Source: Gammaproteobacteria bacterium
GTDB taxonomy: Bacteria > Pseudomonadota > Gammaproteobacteria > Pseudomonadales > Azotimanducaceae_A
Length of the DNA: 64,000 bases
NCBI GenBank assembly: GCA_012960755.1
Contig: DUAT01000068.1
Span: 1 to 64,000, forward strand
Direction: 5' to 3'
The notes under the pieces are model-generated. The model ran no database searches, was not told where the DNA came from, and saw only the letters and a list, made by a program, of their open reading frames with translations. Shown one piece after another: positions 53,031 through 61,891 of this stretch. Positions within the stretch are counted from its first letter, which is position 1. Each line of letters starts with the position of its first letter. The translations under genes were made by a program, and so were the position numbers.

Positions 53031-53224
53031 GCCGCCGGTTTTCTCCTGACAAGGCGTGATCTAAACTGGGCTCTGATCTGGAAGTAGCCAAATAGACCAT
53101 AGGTGAGTTTAAAGTCAGTTGAATTTGCCGCTTTCAGGAATGATGTTGGTATCGAGACCATCTCAGCCGCTTGTTTGAAATCCGGACTTACAACTTCTTG
53201 GTCAATCCTTTCTGTACGTTGCAT
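53027..53224 (-). CDS. Small hypothetical protein
   Basis: 65 residues. I do not recognise it. It is supported mainly by TTGAGGA seven bases before its ATG. The C-terminus is very basic (RAQFRSRLVRRKPAA), which suggests nucleic-acid or membrane contact. No transmembrane helix. It converges with the quinone oxidoreductase gene, overlapping by four bases. It could also be a chance frame. Confidence 0.4.
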   Translation of the reverse strand: MQRTERIDQEVVSPDFKQAAEMVSIPTSFLKAANSTDFKLTYGLFGYFQIRAQFRSRLVRRKPAA

Positions 53225-53341
53225 CCGTTTTTCCTCAATCCAGTTTTCGAGGCAGATTATAGACTATCGATGCTGGCAACATTGTGTCACAGGTCACAGC
53301 TAGCTTTCCTTTGATCCGATTTTGGGTTTCTTTTCAGCCCC

Positions 53342-53488
53342 TCAAACTCCCAGACTTGAAGCGCGAAGTAGCCAGGCATACCCCTTGTTTCGATCTTGAC
53401 TGACATCTTCCATAAGCCAGGCCTTGATCAAAGACCGATACGGCATATCACGTTTGTTAGCCTCGATCTTGATCCAGTCAAGTTTTCG
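53342..53488 (-). pseudogene. CopG/BrnA-type antitoxin, C-terminal fragment
   Basis: Directly after the TAG of the ABC permease, and in the same frame, the minus strand reads KLDWIKIEANKRDMPYRSLI, then KAWLMEDVSQDR, up to a TGA at 53342-53344. The RDMPYRSLIKAWL piece is the second half of a ribbon-helix-helix antitoxin, in which it forms the second DNA-binding helix. The N-terminal strand is missing, and no toxin adjoins it. Confidence 0.55.
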
Positions 53489-55860
53489 CTACTGCCCGTA
53501 CCGCAGTGCAATCCCCGGATTCGCAGAGGCTGTTTTGTAACTCTGAAGTGCGACCGTAAGAAAGGCCACGGCGAGCGCGATCGATGTTGCCAGTAAAAAA
53601 ACAAACAGGTTGATGTCTTGCTTGTACTGAAAGCCGGAAAGCCAGGTACCAATAATATAGTGGGACACGGCTGAAGCAAAAATCGAAGCGATTAGAATAA
53701 GCCCAACAATATCTTTGAACAGTAAAAAGACAATACTCTGTTTGGAGGCGCCCAACACGCGACGGATACCAATTTCCTTGTTTCGCTGTGCGGTGGTAAA
53801 CGACGCGAGCCCAAATAGTCCCAGGCCTGAAATCAGGATACAGATACAGGCGAATACGGCAATCAATGTCATTTGTCGTTGATCTGAAACATAAAGTTTG
53901 TCCAATAGCTCATCCAGAAACTCGTATTCAAATGGATGGGATGGATCAAACTGGCTGAACTTTGATTGCAGGAATGACATCGTTTCCGGAATGTTGCGGT
54001 CCGCGATATGGATAATCAGTACTTCTGAAACCACCCGGCGGTTGAGTTCACTCAATTCAGAAAAGTCGTACCCAGTCATATGCATGAAAAGAGGCTCCAC
54101 CGGTCGATGCAGTGAATGAACGTGGAAATCTTTTACAACACCTATGACCTGATTCTGGAAGGGTCCGCTGATCACCCGTTTGCCAATTGGATCCTCCCTC
54201 CTCATTCGTTCAACGACTGCCTGGTTAATAATGACTGAGGAATTCGGCGGTGTATCGGGTCCGAAGTTGCGACCTTGCAGCAGCTCGATTTCCATAACTT
54301 CAAAAAAGTTCTCATCAACACCCATTCGATTGAATGTCTGGGATTCCCTTTTCCCTTCGTTAGTATCGACTTCAACGATGTTGATCGAAACGTCCGTACC
54401 TGGTACAGACTCCGCGAAGGCAATACCCAATATGTTGGTATTTGTCATTAGATCGTTGCGCAGCGCTGGTATCTGTTCGATAATATCAGCGCCACGCAGC
54501 GTGACCAGGACTTTGTTCTCTTTTGAGAAACCCAATGGTTTCGTCTGCAAATAGTGAATCTGGTTAGCCATGAGGATGGTGCAGGCAATGACGCTGATTG
54601 AAATCGCAAACTGCAGGAAAACGAGCACCTGACGAAGATTAAGGCCACCAACCCTGCTACTTTTGCCGGTGCGAATTGCCGAGATAGGTCTGATAGCAGC
54701 AAGATGGAAGGCTGGGTACATCCCTGATATCAGGCTAACCGCCAACCCGAGGGCTAGAATAAAGGCCAGTAACTCAGGTCGAAAAATATCAAATTCCAGC
54801 GGCTTTCCCAACAAGCTGCTGATGGGGCTGAACTCCGCGACCAGATAGGTAAGCCCCAGCGCGATGATCAAAGATAAGAAAGTAAAAACCAGGGATTCGC
54901 TGAGAAATTGCATGACGATCTGTTCTTTGTGTGCGCCAATGATCTTTCTCATCCCGATTTCCCTGGCTCGACTTACAGAACGAGCGGTCTCCAGATTCAT
55001 GTAGTTGATACAGGCAATCAACAGCACGAAACAGGCGATGGATGAGAAAACATAAACATAGAATCTATTCCCCCTTGGTTCGTCATAGGTGGTCTTCGAA
55101 TTCAGATGTATTCCTGCGAGAGGTTCAATAAAAAAACGCCAGTTCGAATTAAACTGCTGCGCATTTTCTGACATATACCGACTAAAAAAATCCTCTGAAA
55201 TGGCCTTGAAATCTGCTGGTTTTACATCAGGTTGTATCTTCAAATAAGTGTAGTCGCTGATATTCCAGAGAGCCTGGCTTATATTGGGTGTGTCGCCAAA
55301 AAAGGCTTTCAGCCGATTGTAGGACAACAGGGCCGGATACTTCAGGTGTGTGTTCGCGGGAGGGTCCGCAAACACGAGGGTCACCTGGTAAGCTGCGGTG
55401 TCAGTCGATAATGTTTCACCGATGGGATTACTCTCGCCGAAATAGCGTTTTGACATACTCGCGCTAATGGCGATTGCCAGCGGATCTTTCAGCGCCGATG
55501 TCGGGTCGCCATAGATAATTTCGTGCTGCAGGATATCAAAAATGTTCTCATCAGCCAGAAATACATTATCCCAATAGTACTGATCGCTGTCACTTCGAAG
55601 AATCAGTTCACCCCCCTTGTGCGCTGGGAAAAGAGCGGACGTAGTCGATAACCTCTTCATAATCCGCTTTCAACAGCGGCCCAAGTTCCCTGGAAGTCAC
55701 AGCGGAAAAGTCTACTTTGCCGTTGGTATTTATCTCGTTGACAACTCGAAAGACCTGCTCGTGACCTGGAAAATGCTGGTCATAGGTGAGTTCTGAAGCG
55801 AGGTGCAATGCCAGCACCAGGAAACAGTACAGCCCCAGGCTCAGACCAGTCAGATCTGGT
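53489..55860 (-). pseudogene. MacB/FtsX-type ABC permease with frameshift and lost N-terminus
   Basis: The long open frame (to 55660, 723 residues) has an extracellular domain, four transmembrane helices and the ARSVSRAREIGMRKIIGA and RNKEIGIRRVLGAS coupling helices of the MacB permease family. Its beginning lies in another frame, upstream: LTGLSLGLYCFLVLALHLAS, then LTYDQHFPGHEQVFRVVN. The two meet at a run of six G around 55615; one G fewer would restore one frame. Even then the first about 20 residues, before the first membrane helix, are missing because of the deletion that also cut the ATPase upstream. It is probably non-functional. Confidence 0.75.
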
Positions 55861-56230
55861 CCACCTTTTCGACTCGTTGCTAACGCGACATGTCTTTAAT
55901 GTAAAGCAGTGGCAACTCGACATTTTCAAACACGTTGAGTTCATCGATCAGGTTGAAGTTTTGGAAAATGAAGCCGATGTTGTTGCGACGCAAGTTGGTG
56001 AGTTGTCGCTCAGTGCTGCTGGTCACATCGATTCCGTTAAACAGGTATCGGCCGACATCAGGTCTTTCGATCAGGCCCAGGATATTCATCAGGGTTGATT
56101 TTCCACAACCGGACGGGCCCATGATCGTCACAAATTCACCGGTATTTATTTCCAGGTTGATATCATTGATTACGGTAGTCTCAATCACATCGGTCTGAAA
56201 GCGCTTGCTTAACTGTTCAAGCTTGATCAT
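55850..56230 (-). pseudogene. MacB/LolD-type ABC ATPase, N-terminal half only
   Basis: From the ATG at 56228-56230: IKLEQLSKRFQTDVIETTVI, Walker A GPSGCGKST, the ERPDVGRYLFNG turn and Q-loop FIFQNFNLIDEL. It stops at a TAG (55880-55882) after YIKDMSR; in-frame QRVEKVDQI follows, which continues the family pattern (MSRKxRxE), and then homology ends at a deletion. Signature motif, Walker B and H-loop are absent. Together with the damaged permease it once formed a MacB-like exporter. Confidence 0.8.
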
Positions 56231-56362
56231 TTGTTTTACTTCGAACACACGGTAGGACAATCATTGTTACATGAACATGTGGATTAGCCAAACGACAGCA
56301 CTTCGTCCGATGCCGTGTGTCATTTGGGAAGGCGATTTCGATAACATCCGAGGACGAACTTC

Positions 56363-56488
56363 GTGATCCTGATTGATAGTTCCATATGGACTGGATTTTA
56401 TGATCCTAAAGCTGATACAGCTGAATTCGATGGTGTTTTTACGGAGGTGTTGCAGGGATTTAAGTTACGTTATCGATTCGGTAACTAG
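56363..56488 (+). pseudogene. VapC-type PIN toxin remnant
   Basis: A 41-codon frame from GTG, with GAGGA eight bases upstream, reads ILIDSSIWTGFYDP, the first PIN strand with its catalytic Asp. After about ten residues it jumps to VFTEVLQGFKLRYRF, the second conserved VapC block, which carries the acidic TEVLQGF. The residues between, and the rest of the nuclease, are deleted. It shares a neighbourhood with an antitoxin remnant 3 kb away. Confidence 0.5.
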
Positions 56489-56499
56489 CGAACCTCTGG

Positions 56500-57345
56500 T
56501 TAAGTGTTAGGCGACCAGCGATAGATATCCTTCAAGCTGCCACCCATCAGCATCGCTCGTTCCGATGTTGAAAGCTGATCGGTTCCCCGGAAGGCCTCGA
56601 CACCCTGCTCATAGGTCAAAAGATTGACCGCCCGAGTCCAGTCAGTACCCCACATGCAACGTTCCAGACCGAAGGCATTGAAAACCTTAATTAGCGGCTG
56701 CCAGATATCATCAAAAGGAAATGGCTGGTGGGAAAGTGTGCAAACGCCGGATATTTTAATGGCGACATTGTCGTAGTCCGCCAGTGCAACAACCTTTTCC
56801 AGATCAGAGAATGGTCTGGCCGGAGCCGGTGGGTCGAACGGCTGAATCAAGCCCAGATGGTCAACAACAATTTGTGTCTTGGGGTGTTTTTTTGCAAGTT
56901 GATTGAGCAGAGGCAATCTACCCCACCCAAGTATATTCACAGGTAAACCATATTCTGCACCAGCACTGAGTATACGGTTGATGCCGGGGTCTTCTGCGTG
57001 AGAATCTGCGGTGAACATCAGGCGGGCACCGACAACACCCGGTGTTTCTGCCCAACGGCTTATTTCATCATCAATGGATTTCGATTGTGGATCAAAGGGT
57101 TTGATTAACCCGAATCGACCCGGATGTTTTGCGTGAACTTCGAGGGCGTAGCTGGCATCGAAACCATACATGCTAAACGGGGATACCAATAGCGCGCCGT
57201 CCACACCCACCGCATCCATTGCCGTAACCATTTCATCACCTGTGACCTCCGATGGTCCCTGTAAAAAACCTTTCCAGGGCCGTGCGGGATGATTGCGCTC
57301 GTAGGCGTGTACCTGTACGTCAATGATAGCCGTGACATCTGTCAT
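56500..57345 (-). CDS. Amidohydrolase (Amidohydro_2 type)
   Basis: 281 residues from the ATG at 57343-57345 with TGAGG eight bases ahead. A TIM barrel with DVQVHAYER at the first strand (the family often has D-x-H-x-H; here only the second His is kept), IVVDHLG after strand 5, and CMWGTDWTRAV with the last metal Asp. Members hydrolyse lactones or decarboxylate aromatic acids such as 2-pyrone-4,6-dicarboxylate. With one metal ligand changed it may use a single metal. It stands alone. Confidence 0.85.
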   Translation of the reverse strand: MTDVTAIIDVQVHAYERNHPARPWKGFLQGPSEVTGDEMVTAMDAVGVDGALLVSPFSMYGFDASYALEVHAKHPGRFGLIKPFDPQSKSIDDEISRWAETPGVVGARLMFTADSHAEDPGINRILSAGAEYGLPVNILGWGRLPLLNQLAKKHPKTQIVVDHLGLIQPFDPPAPARPFSDLEKVVALADYDNVAIKISGVCTLSHQPFPFDDIWQPLIKVFNAFGLERCMWGTDWTRAVNLLTYEQGVEAFRGTDQLSTSERAMLMGGSLKDIYRWSPNT

Positions 57346-57525
57346 AGTTTTTACCTCAAGGTAATTCAGGATTACTGTGGTTGTCAATCACATAAATAGC
57401 CCCCGGATGGATGAACAACAGATGATCCTGGCATATCCTGGGACAGATAGAGTTTAGCAAGCTTCGAAAATGATTCTCGGCTGGTCTGCTGATGTTTTTA
57501 TTCTCTCCAATCATTCGGTAAATTT

Positions 57526-57852
57526 CTATTCTTCGATAATGTGAAACCCGACCATCGAAGCCCTGGCAGTCTTCATATTTCCATGCCGAACGAACTTGGA
57601 CTTGTTGTCTGGATCTCGAAAAGCAAGAAATGCTTCACTTCCACCAGAGAGGTTTGCAAGTTCAGTACAGCCGTATGCTTCACTGATATTCTTTGCAATT
57701 GGATACAGGTGGCTTGGCTTCTTGGTGTAACCAAGAAGCGTCAGTTTGCCACAGACTCCAACGAATGCGCGAATTGCCTCATACCCGGATTGTTTTATTG
57801 GTTCTTCAGAATCAATATCGACTTGTCTACCTTCAATCAGCCCCGGGCCCAC
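57526..57852 (-). CDS. Hypothetical protein, possibly partial
   Basis: About 108 residues. I do not recognise the family. It contains YEAIRAFVGVCGKLTLLGYT, SEAYGCTELANLSGGSEAFLAF and a charged C-terminus. The proposed GTG start has no good ribosome-binding site; homology could begin a few codons earlier (LIEAGIQVGPGLIEG), so the gene may be 5'-truncated. It is antisense to a coding-like tail on the plus strand (57845-58050: NPKTLAVEIWEINPLGADLV and AVWTDAGLQRQGDLMLIF) that I also cannot assign. The stretch has the look of another decayed region. Confidence 0.35.
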   Translation of the reverse strand: MGPGLIEGRQVDIDSEEPIKQSGYEAIRAFVGVCGKLTLLGYTKKPSHLYPIAKNISEAYGCTELANLSGGSEAFLAFRDPDNKSKFVRHGNMKTARASMVGFHIIEE

Positions 57853-58293
57853 TTGAATTCCAGCTTCAATAAGATCGAGCTAAACCCGAAAACGCTTGCT
57901 GTTGAAATATGGGAAATCAATCCTCTGGGTGCCGACCTGGTTTCGGATGGCTCTCATGTGGGCACCCTGAGCAAAGATTTAAGCCGAATCGAAGCCGTTT
58001 GGACAGATGCAGGATTGCAACGCCAGGGCGATCTGATGCTCATTTTTTGAACAACCTATTCTGAAACAGGAGCTTCAGTTGTAACAGAAGCCTCATAAGA
58101 GAGATTACAATTGGAGTTTAGGATACCTTCTGGTAAAAAAGGTTTGAATGCCTTTTGAAATTATTCTGAAAGGACAGACGGCAGCAGGAAAAATATGTGA
58201 CCTTGAAGTCAATAATCTTAGCGTTTCCTGCAAGCCCTAGGTATTGGCCTGGAGAGAATTATCATCAACACCCTATGAGACTACGACAACAAT

Positions 58294-59058
58294 ATGCAAA
58301 TCACTACTGAGCTAAAGTTCGGCTCCATCCTGTTGCGGATCAATTGGATAGTTGCTTTTTTCGTGCTGGTGACGTTCGGTGCATTCATCCGATTGGGGCT
58401 ATGGCAACTTGACCGTGCGCAGGAAAAAGTTGCGTTGCAGGAAGAGCTTCAGTTGGAGCAACAAAAACAGGCAGTGGCGATTGAAGAGCTGCAGCTGCTG
58501 GTGCGCCAAAATAAAACCCACGAACTATCAAATCTGCATGTTTCACTGGAGGGTGAATACATTAACGAACATGCAATTCTGCTCGTCTCGAAATTCTTCA
58601 ATGACAAAACAGGTTATGAGGTTGTCACTCCCTTTAAGCTGAAGAGCAACGGGCAACTGGTGCTGGTAAACCGAGGCTGGATTTCCGTAAAACCCAACGC
58701 CCGGGCGCAACTTGATTTACGCCCGGTATCAGGCTTCCAGCACTTGACAGCGCAAATACAGGTACCGAGCAGAACTTTTACCGGGCTTTCCAACCAGATA
58801 GATACCAGTGCACAGCCAATTCGAATGCGGCACCTCGACGTAGATTTAGTATCAGGCATACTGCAGGAAAAACTGTTTCCATTCTCTGTGCGTCTAACGG
58901 AAAATCAACCGGGAGTGCTTGTAAGAAACTGGCCTGCCGTCGAGGTCAACATAAACACAAATTTAGGCTACGCGCTGCAATGGTTCCTTTTCGCGCTGCT
59001 TGTACTGGTGACAGGCATACTGATGAGTTCCAACATTCTTTCCTTACTTCGTGAATAG
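58294..59058 (+). CDS. SURF1-family cytochrome c oxidase assembly protein
   Basis: 254 residues with an N-terminal membrane helix (IVAFFVLVTFGAFIRLGLWQL), the SURF1 box GLWQLDRAQEK, a VNRGWI motif in the soluble domain and a C-terminal helix beginning LGYALQWFLFALLVL. SURF1 helps insert haem a into subunit I of aa3-type oxidases. No cox genes are next to it here. The stop codon TAG lies in a triple 12-bp repeat that gives three in-frame stops. Confidence 0.9.
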   Translation: MQITTELKFGSILLRINWIVAFFVLVTFGAFIRLGLWQLDRAQEKVALQEELQLEQQKQAVAIEELQLLVRQNKTHELSNLHVSLEGEYINEHAILLVSKFFNDKTGYEVVTPFKLKSNGQLVLVNRGWISVKPNARAQLDLRPVSGFQHLTAQIQVPSRTFTGLSNQIDTSAQPIRMRHLDVDLVSGILQEKLFPFSVRLTENQPGVLVRNWPAVEVNINTNLGYALQWFLFALLVLVTGILMSSNILSLLRE

Positions 59059-59083
59059 ATTCGTGAATAGATTCGTGAATAGG
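59048..59083. repeat. Triple 12-bp repeat over the SURF1 stop codon
   Basis: TTCGTGAATAGA occurs three times in a row (the last unit ends in G). In the frame of the SURF1 gene each unit reads Arg-Glu-stop, so three TAG codons follow one another at 12-base intervals. It probably arose by replication slippage. Confidence 0.85.
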
Positions 59084-59159
59084 CACCCATGAATCTGCTA
59101 ACATGATGTTAAGTTGAAAACGTATCCCAAAAATGTCTTTTAAGGTCAAAGGAGACGTC

Positions 59160-60245
59160 ATGAAAAACCTCACTAAGGTTTCAGCCTTGGTCATCTCACT
59201 GGTCATCTTTTCTATCAGCAACGCAGATATCAAGCGCACATCTGAAGGCAAACCGGATTTGTCCGGCGTCTATGATATTGCCACCGTAACACCCATCGAG
59301 AGACCGGAAGCACTGGATAATATTAAAACGCTATCCGATGAGAAGGCCCTGGAACTGGCCGGTCAAATTGCAGCATTCAAGGCTGCCGGCATTCAGGACA
59401 GCGATCCTGACAGACAAGCTCCGCCAGCAGGCGGAGACGGATCGGCGACCGCAGCTGGTAATGTCGGCGGTTATAACACCTTCTGGATTGATGCCGGTGA
59501 CACGGCGATAAAGATCGAGGGTGAGTACCGGACGTCTATCATCGTTGACCCAACCAATGGCAGATTCCCCCCGATGACCAGCCATGCCAAAATGAAAACA
59601 GCCAAAGTTTTTGGCGATGTTCTTCATGAGAACAAAGGGGATGCATGGTGGCTGGAACGCGAAGAACCCGGCCCTTACGATGACCCTGAAAGAATGACAC
59701 TGAGTGATCGCTGTTTATTGGGCTTCGGTTCCTCAACTGGACCTCCGATGCTACCAGCTCTTTACAACAATCTGAAACGCATCGTACAAACACCTGATCA
59801 CGTAGTCATATTAAATGAAATGGTCCACGACGCGCGGGTTATCAGGCTCAATAGCAAGCATGGTGACCCTTCATTCAAAAAATGGCTGGGTGATTCTATC
59901 GGCTGGTGGGAAGGCGATACCCTGGTAGTGGACACCGTCAATTTTACTGCCGAGTTTTGTCATTTAATCTGCCCTTTCGTTCCATCTGAGGGTGGTGATG
60001 GTGAGAGTCTGCATGTCGTTGAAAGATTTACACGCACAGACGACAACGCACTGCTTTATAGTTTTACCGTGGAAGACTCGAATTCCTGGGCGGCTCCATG
60101 GTCCGGCGAATATCCGTGGCCAGAATCAGACAGCCAGGTTTTTGAATACGCCTGCCACGAAGGTAACTATGCAATGGAAGGTATATTGAAAGGCGCAAGG
60201 TTATTAGAGAAAGAAGCGATAGCTGCGCGTAGCGCAAGCGACTGA
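59160..60245 (+). CDS. Exported protein of unknown function, intact paralogue
   Basis: 361 residues from the ATG at 59160, which has AAAGGAG seven bases upstream. A signal peptide (to about residue 22, ISNADI) is followed by IKRTSEGKPDLSGVYD, a middle domain and HVVILNEMVHDARVIRL, WLGDSIGWWEGDTLVVDT, RFTRTDDNALLYSFTVED and CHEGNYAMEGILKGARLL. Proteins with this GKPDLSG start and the WWEGDTLVVDT block are frequent in oligotrophic and soil proteobacteria and acidobacteria, without known function. It is the intact copy of the pseudogene at 1868-2522. A VOC protein follows 33 bp later. Confidence 0.85.
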   Translation: MKNLTKVSALVISLVIFSISNADIKRTSEGKPDLSGVYDIATVTPIERPEALDNIKTLSDEKALELAGQIAAFKAAGIQDSDPDRQAPPAGGDGSATAAGNVGGYNTFWIDAGDTAIKIEGEYRTSIIVDPTNGRFPPMTSHAKMKTAKVFGDVLHENKGDAWWLEREEPGPYDDPERMTLSDRCLLGFGSSTGPPMLPALYNNLKRIVQTPDHVVILNEMVHDARVIRLNSKHGDPSFKKWLGDSIGWWEGDTLVVDTVNFTAEFCHLICPFVPSEGGDGESLHVVERFTRTDDNALLYSFTVEDSNSWAAPWSGEYPWPESDSQVFEYACHEGNYAMEGILKGARLLEKEAIAARSASD

Positions 60246-60278
60246 CAATTAAGTTGAAACTTAACAAAGGGGATAATC

Positions 60279-60710
60279 ATGATTGTATGTCTTGACCACA
60301 TCGGTATTGTTGCCCACTCGATAGACGAAGCAATGAGCGTTCTGGATGCCAAATTGGGTTTTCCTCTGGATGACAGACGTTCACCACTACCGGACGGCGC
60401 TTACTTCGCACCGGAGGGTACGCACAACTACTTTTTTCAGGTGGGTAACGGGGAGACGCAAGTTGAGGTATTGATCCCGGTCGTACCTGAAGCTGGAACT
60501 TACAAATATCTGCAACGTTTCGGCGCTGGTCTTCACCACTGGGGTTATGCCTGTGACAGTGTTGACGAAGAAGCGGCGCGACTTCGTGCCCAGGGCTTAA
60601 GGCAGATAGACCTGGGCGTAACAAATCCCCCGCCTAACTCAGCGACTTTCTTTCACCCCAAGACGGCAGGTGGGATCCTCACGGAACTGGTTCCTGTGCG
60701 TAATAAGTAA
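60279..60710 (+). CDS. VOC-family (glyoxalase-fold) protein
   Basis: 143 residues with two beta-alpha-beta-beta-beta modules. LDHIGIVAHS carries the first metal His (H7), QVEVLIPV the first Glu, HHWGYACDSV the second His and GILTELVPV the final Glu. The arrangement resembles methylmalonyl-CoA epimerase or lactoylglutathione lyase relatives; the substrate is unknown. AAAGGGG precedes the ATG. It is downstream of the exported protein in the same direction. Confidence 0.88.
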   Translation: MIVCLDHIGIVAHSIDEAMSVLDAKLGFPLDDRRSPLPDGAYFAPEGTHNYFFQVGNGETQVEVLIPVVPEAGTYKYLQRFGAGLHHWGYACDSVDEEAARLRAQGLRQIDLGVTNPPPNSATFFHPKTAGGILTELVPVRNK

Positions 60711-60718
60711 ATCGGGGA

Positions 60719-60779
60719 ACCTCTGATAAAGGTAGGTATGCAGGACACTGTTTGATCAGAGGTCGCTAAAGTTTTAGCG
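60719..60779. repeat. Two adjacent inverted repeats at the VOC/nitronate monooxygenase boundary
   Basis: ACCTCTGAT (60719-60727) and its exact complement ATCAGAGGT (60755-60763) enclose 27 bp; directly after comes a perfect hairpin CGCTAAA-GT-TTTAGCG (60764-60779). There is no T-run, so neither is a standard terminator. A related GAACCTCTGGTTAAG occurs at 56490, just after the VapC remnant, suggesting mobile-element ends. Confidence 0.4.
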
Positions 60780-61761
60780 AGTTTCGGTATCTGTCCACAG
60801 TTTTTTTAGCTCACGAAGGCTATCTTTGGCCAATTCCCGGGTAAGGTCGCCTGAGCTCATCTCACGCCCGAGCCCGGCGGCTTGACCAGACCATAACGAC
60901 GAAAAATCACTGCTCCCCGCCGACTCGGCTTTTGCTTTCAACGGTGCGAGCGCGTTTCCTGCCGTTGGAAATGCCGGTGTCTGATCCGACATTGGGCCAA
61001 CTTCACGCATGACTCTATTTAGTAGTCCACGCGCAGGCTTGCCAGAAAAAACATTGGTCAACGCCGTTTCATCATCCCGTGCACCACGTAACGCATCGCG
61101 ATGCAGATCCGAGATTGTTGACTCTGGAGTAAAGAGATAAGCCGTACCGACCTGAACACCAGCCGCGCCCAGGGCAAATGCAGCGGCAAAGCCACGACCA
61201 TCCGCTATACCACCAGCCGCAATCACGGGAACCTTCACAGCATCAACAACCTGTGGCACCAGAGCAAAGGTTCCCGGCTGGGTGGCAATATTTTCCGCCA
61301 GGAACATACTGCGATGGCCACCGGCCTCATAGCCCTGTGCAATAATCGCATCACAACCATTGTCCTCCAGTCAGCAAGCCTCAGCAACTGTGGTTGCTGA
61401 ACTGAGAACGACAGAACCTGCGGCTTTAACACGATTTAACAGCATCGGCTCTGGCAGACCGAAATGGAAACTCACAACCATCGGTCGATATTCTTCAATG
61501 ACCTCGCATTTTAATTCATCGAAGGGCGCGCGACCTCCAACTGGCGGAGTAGAAGGTACGTCGACACCAAACTCCGAATAGTAGGTTTTCAGACGCCGCA
61601 GCCGCCTTTTGTGCATCCAATGTGCCACAAGGCAAAGACCCGAGCCCGCCTGCCTCACTGGTTGCAATTGCCATCTCCGACGCCCCGGCCCCCGCCATCG
61701 GAGCCTGAATGATTGGCAAGTCAAGACCGACAAAATCTAACAGTTTGTTATTCGGCCACAT
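60774..61761 (-). pseudogene. Nitronate monooxygenase-like flavoprotein, broken in three pieces
   Basis: The piece from the ATG at 61759-61761 has LDFVGLDLPIIQAPMAGAGA. A frameshift follows and another frame carries SEFGVDVPSTPPVGG and MVVSFHFGLPEP. A TGA then stands where the family has Trp (AEAC-stop-LEDNGCDAIIAQ), and the remainder continues as AGGHRSMFLAENIA, VPVIAAGGIADGRGFAAAFALGA and the C-terminal helices. All parts of the TIM barrel are there, but it has one frameshift and one nonsense codon. AGGAG precedes the original start. The intact enzyme would oxidise nitronates with FMN. Confidence 0.85.
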
Positions 61762-61891
61762 TAAAACTAACTCCTAATGTTCATTCGCAGGGTCGAAACG
61801 TTGCGCCCATCCCATTGACCTGAACAGGCCAACAAGAACCGACTGGTATCCACCGGGACTGGTGCACCGCGACGTACCTTATGACACTTGA

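Noticed and set aside
57541..58050. Plus-strand ORF of 169 codons as a single gene
   Set aside because: Its first 100 codons are antisense to another ORF and do not look like protein; only the last about 60 codons look coding, so I did not call the whole frame.
60719..60779. Rho-independent terminator between the convergent VOC and nitronate monooxygenase genes
   Set aside because: The two stem-loops are perfect but no T-run follows on either strand; they look more like element ends or chance structure.
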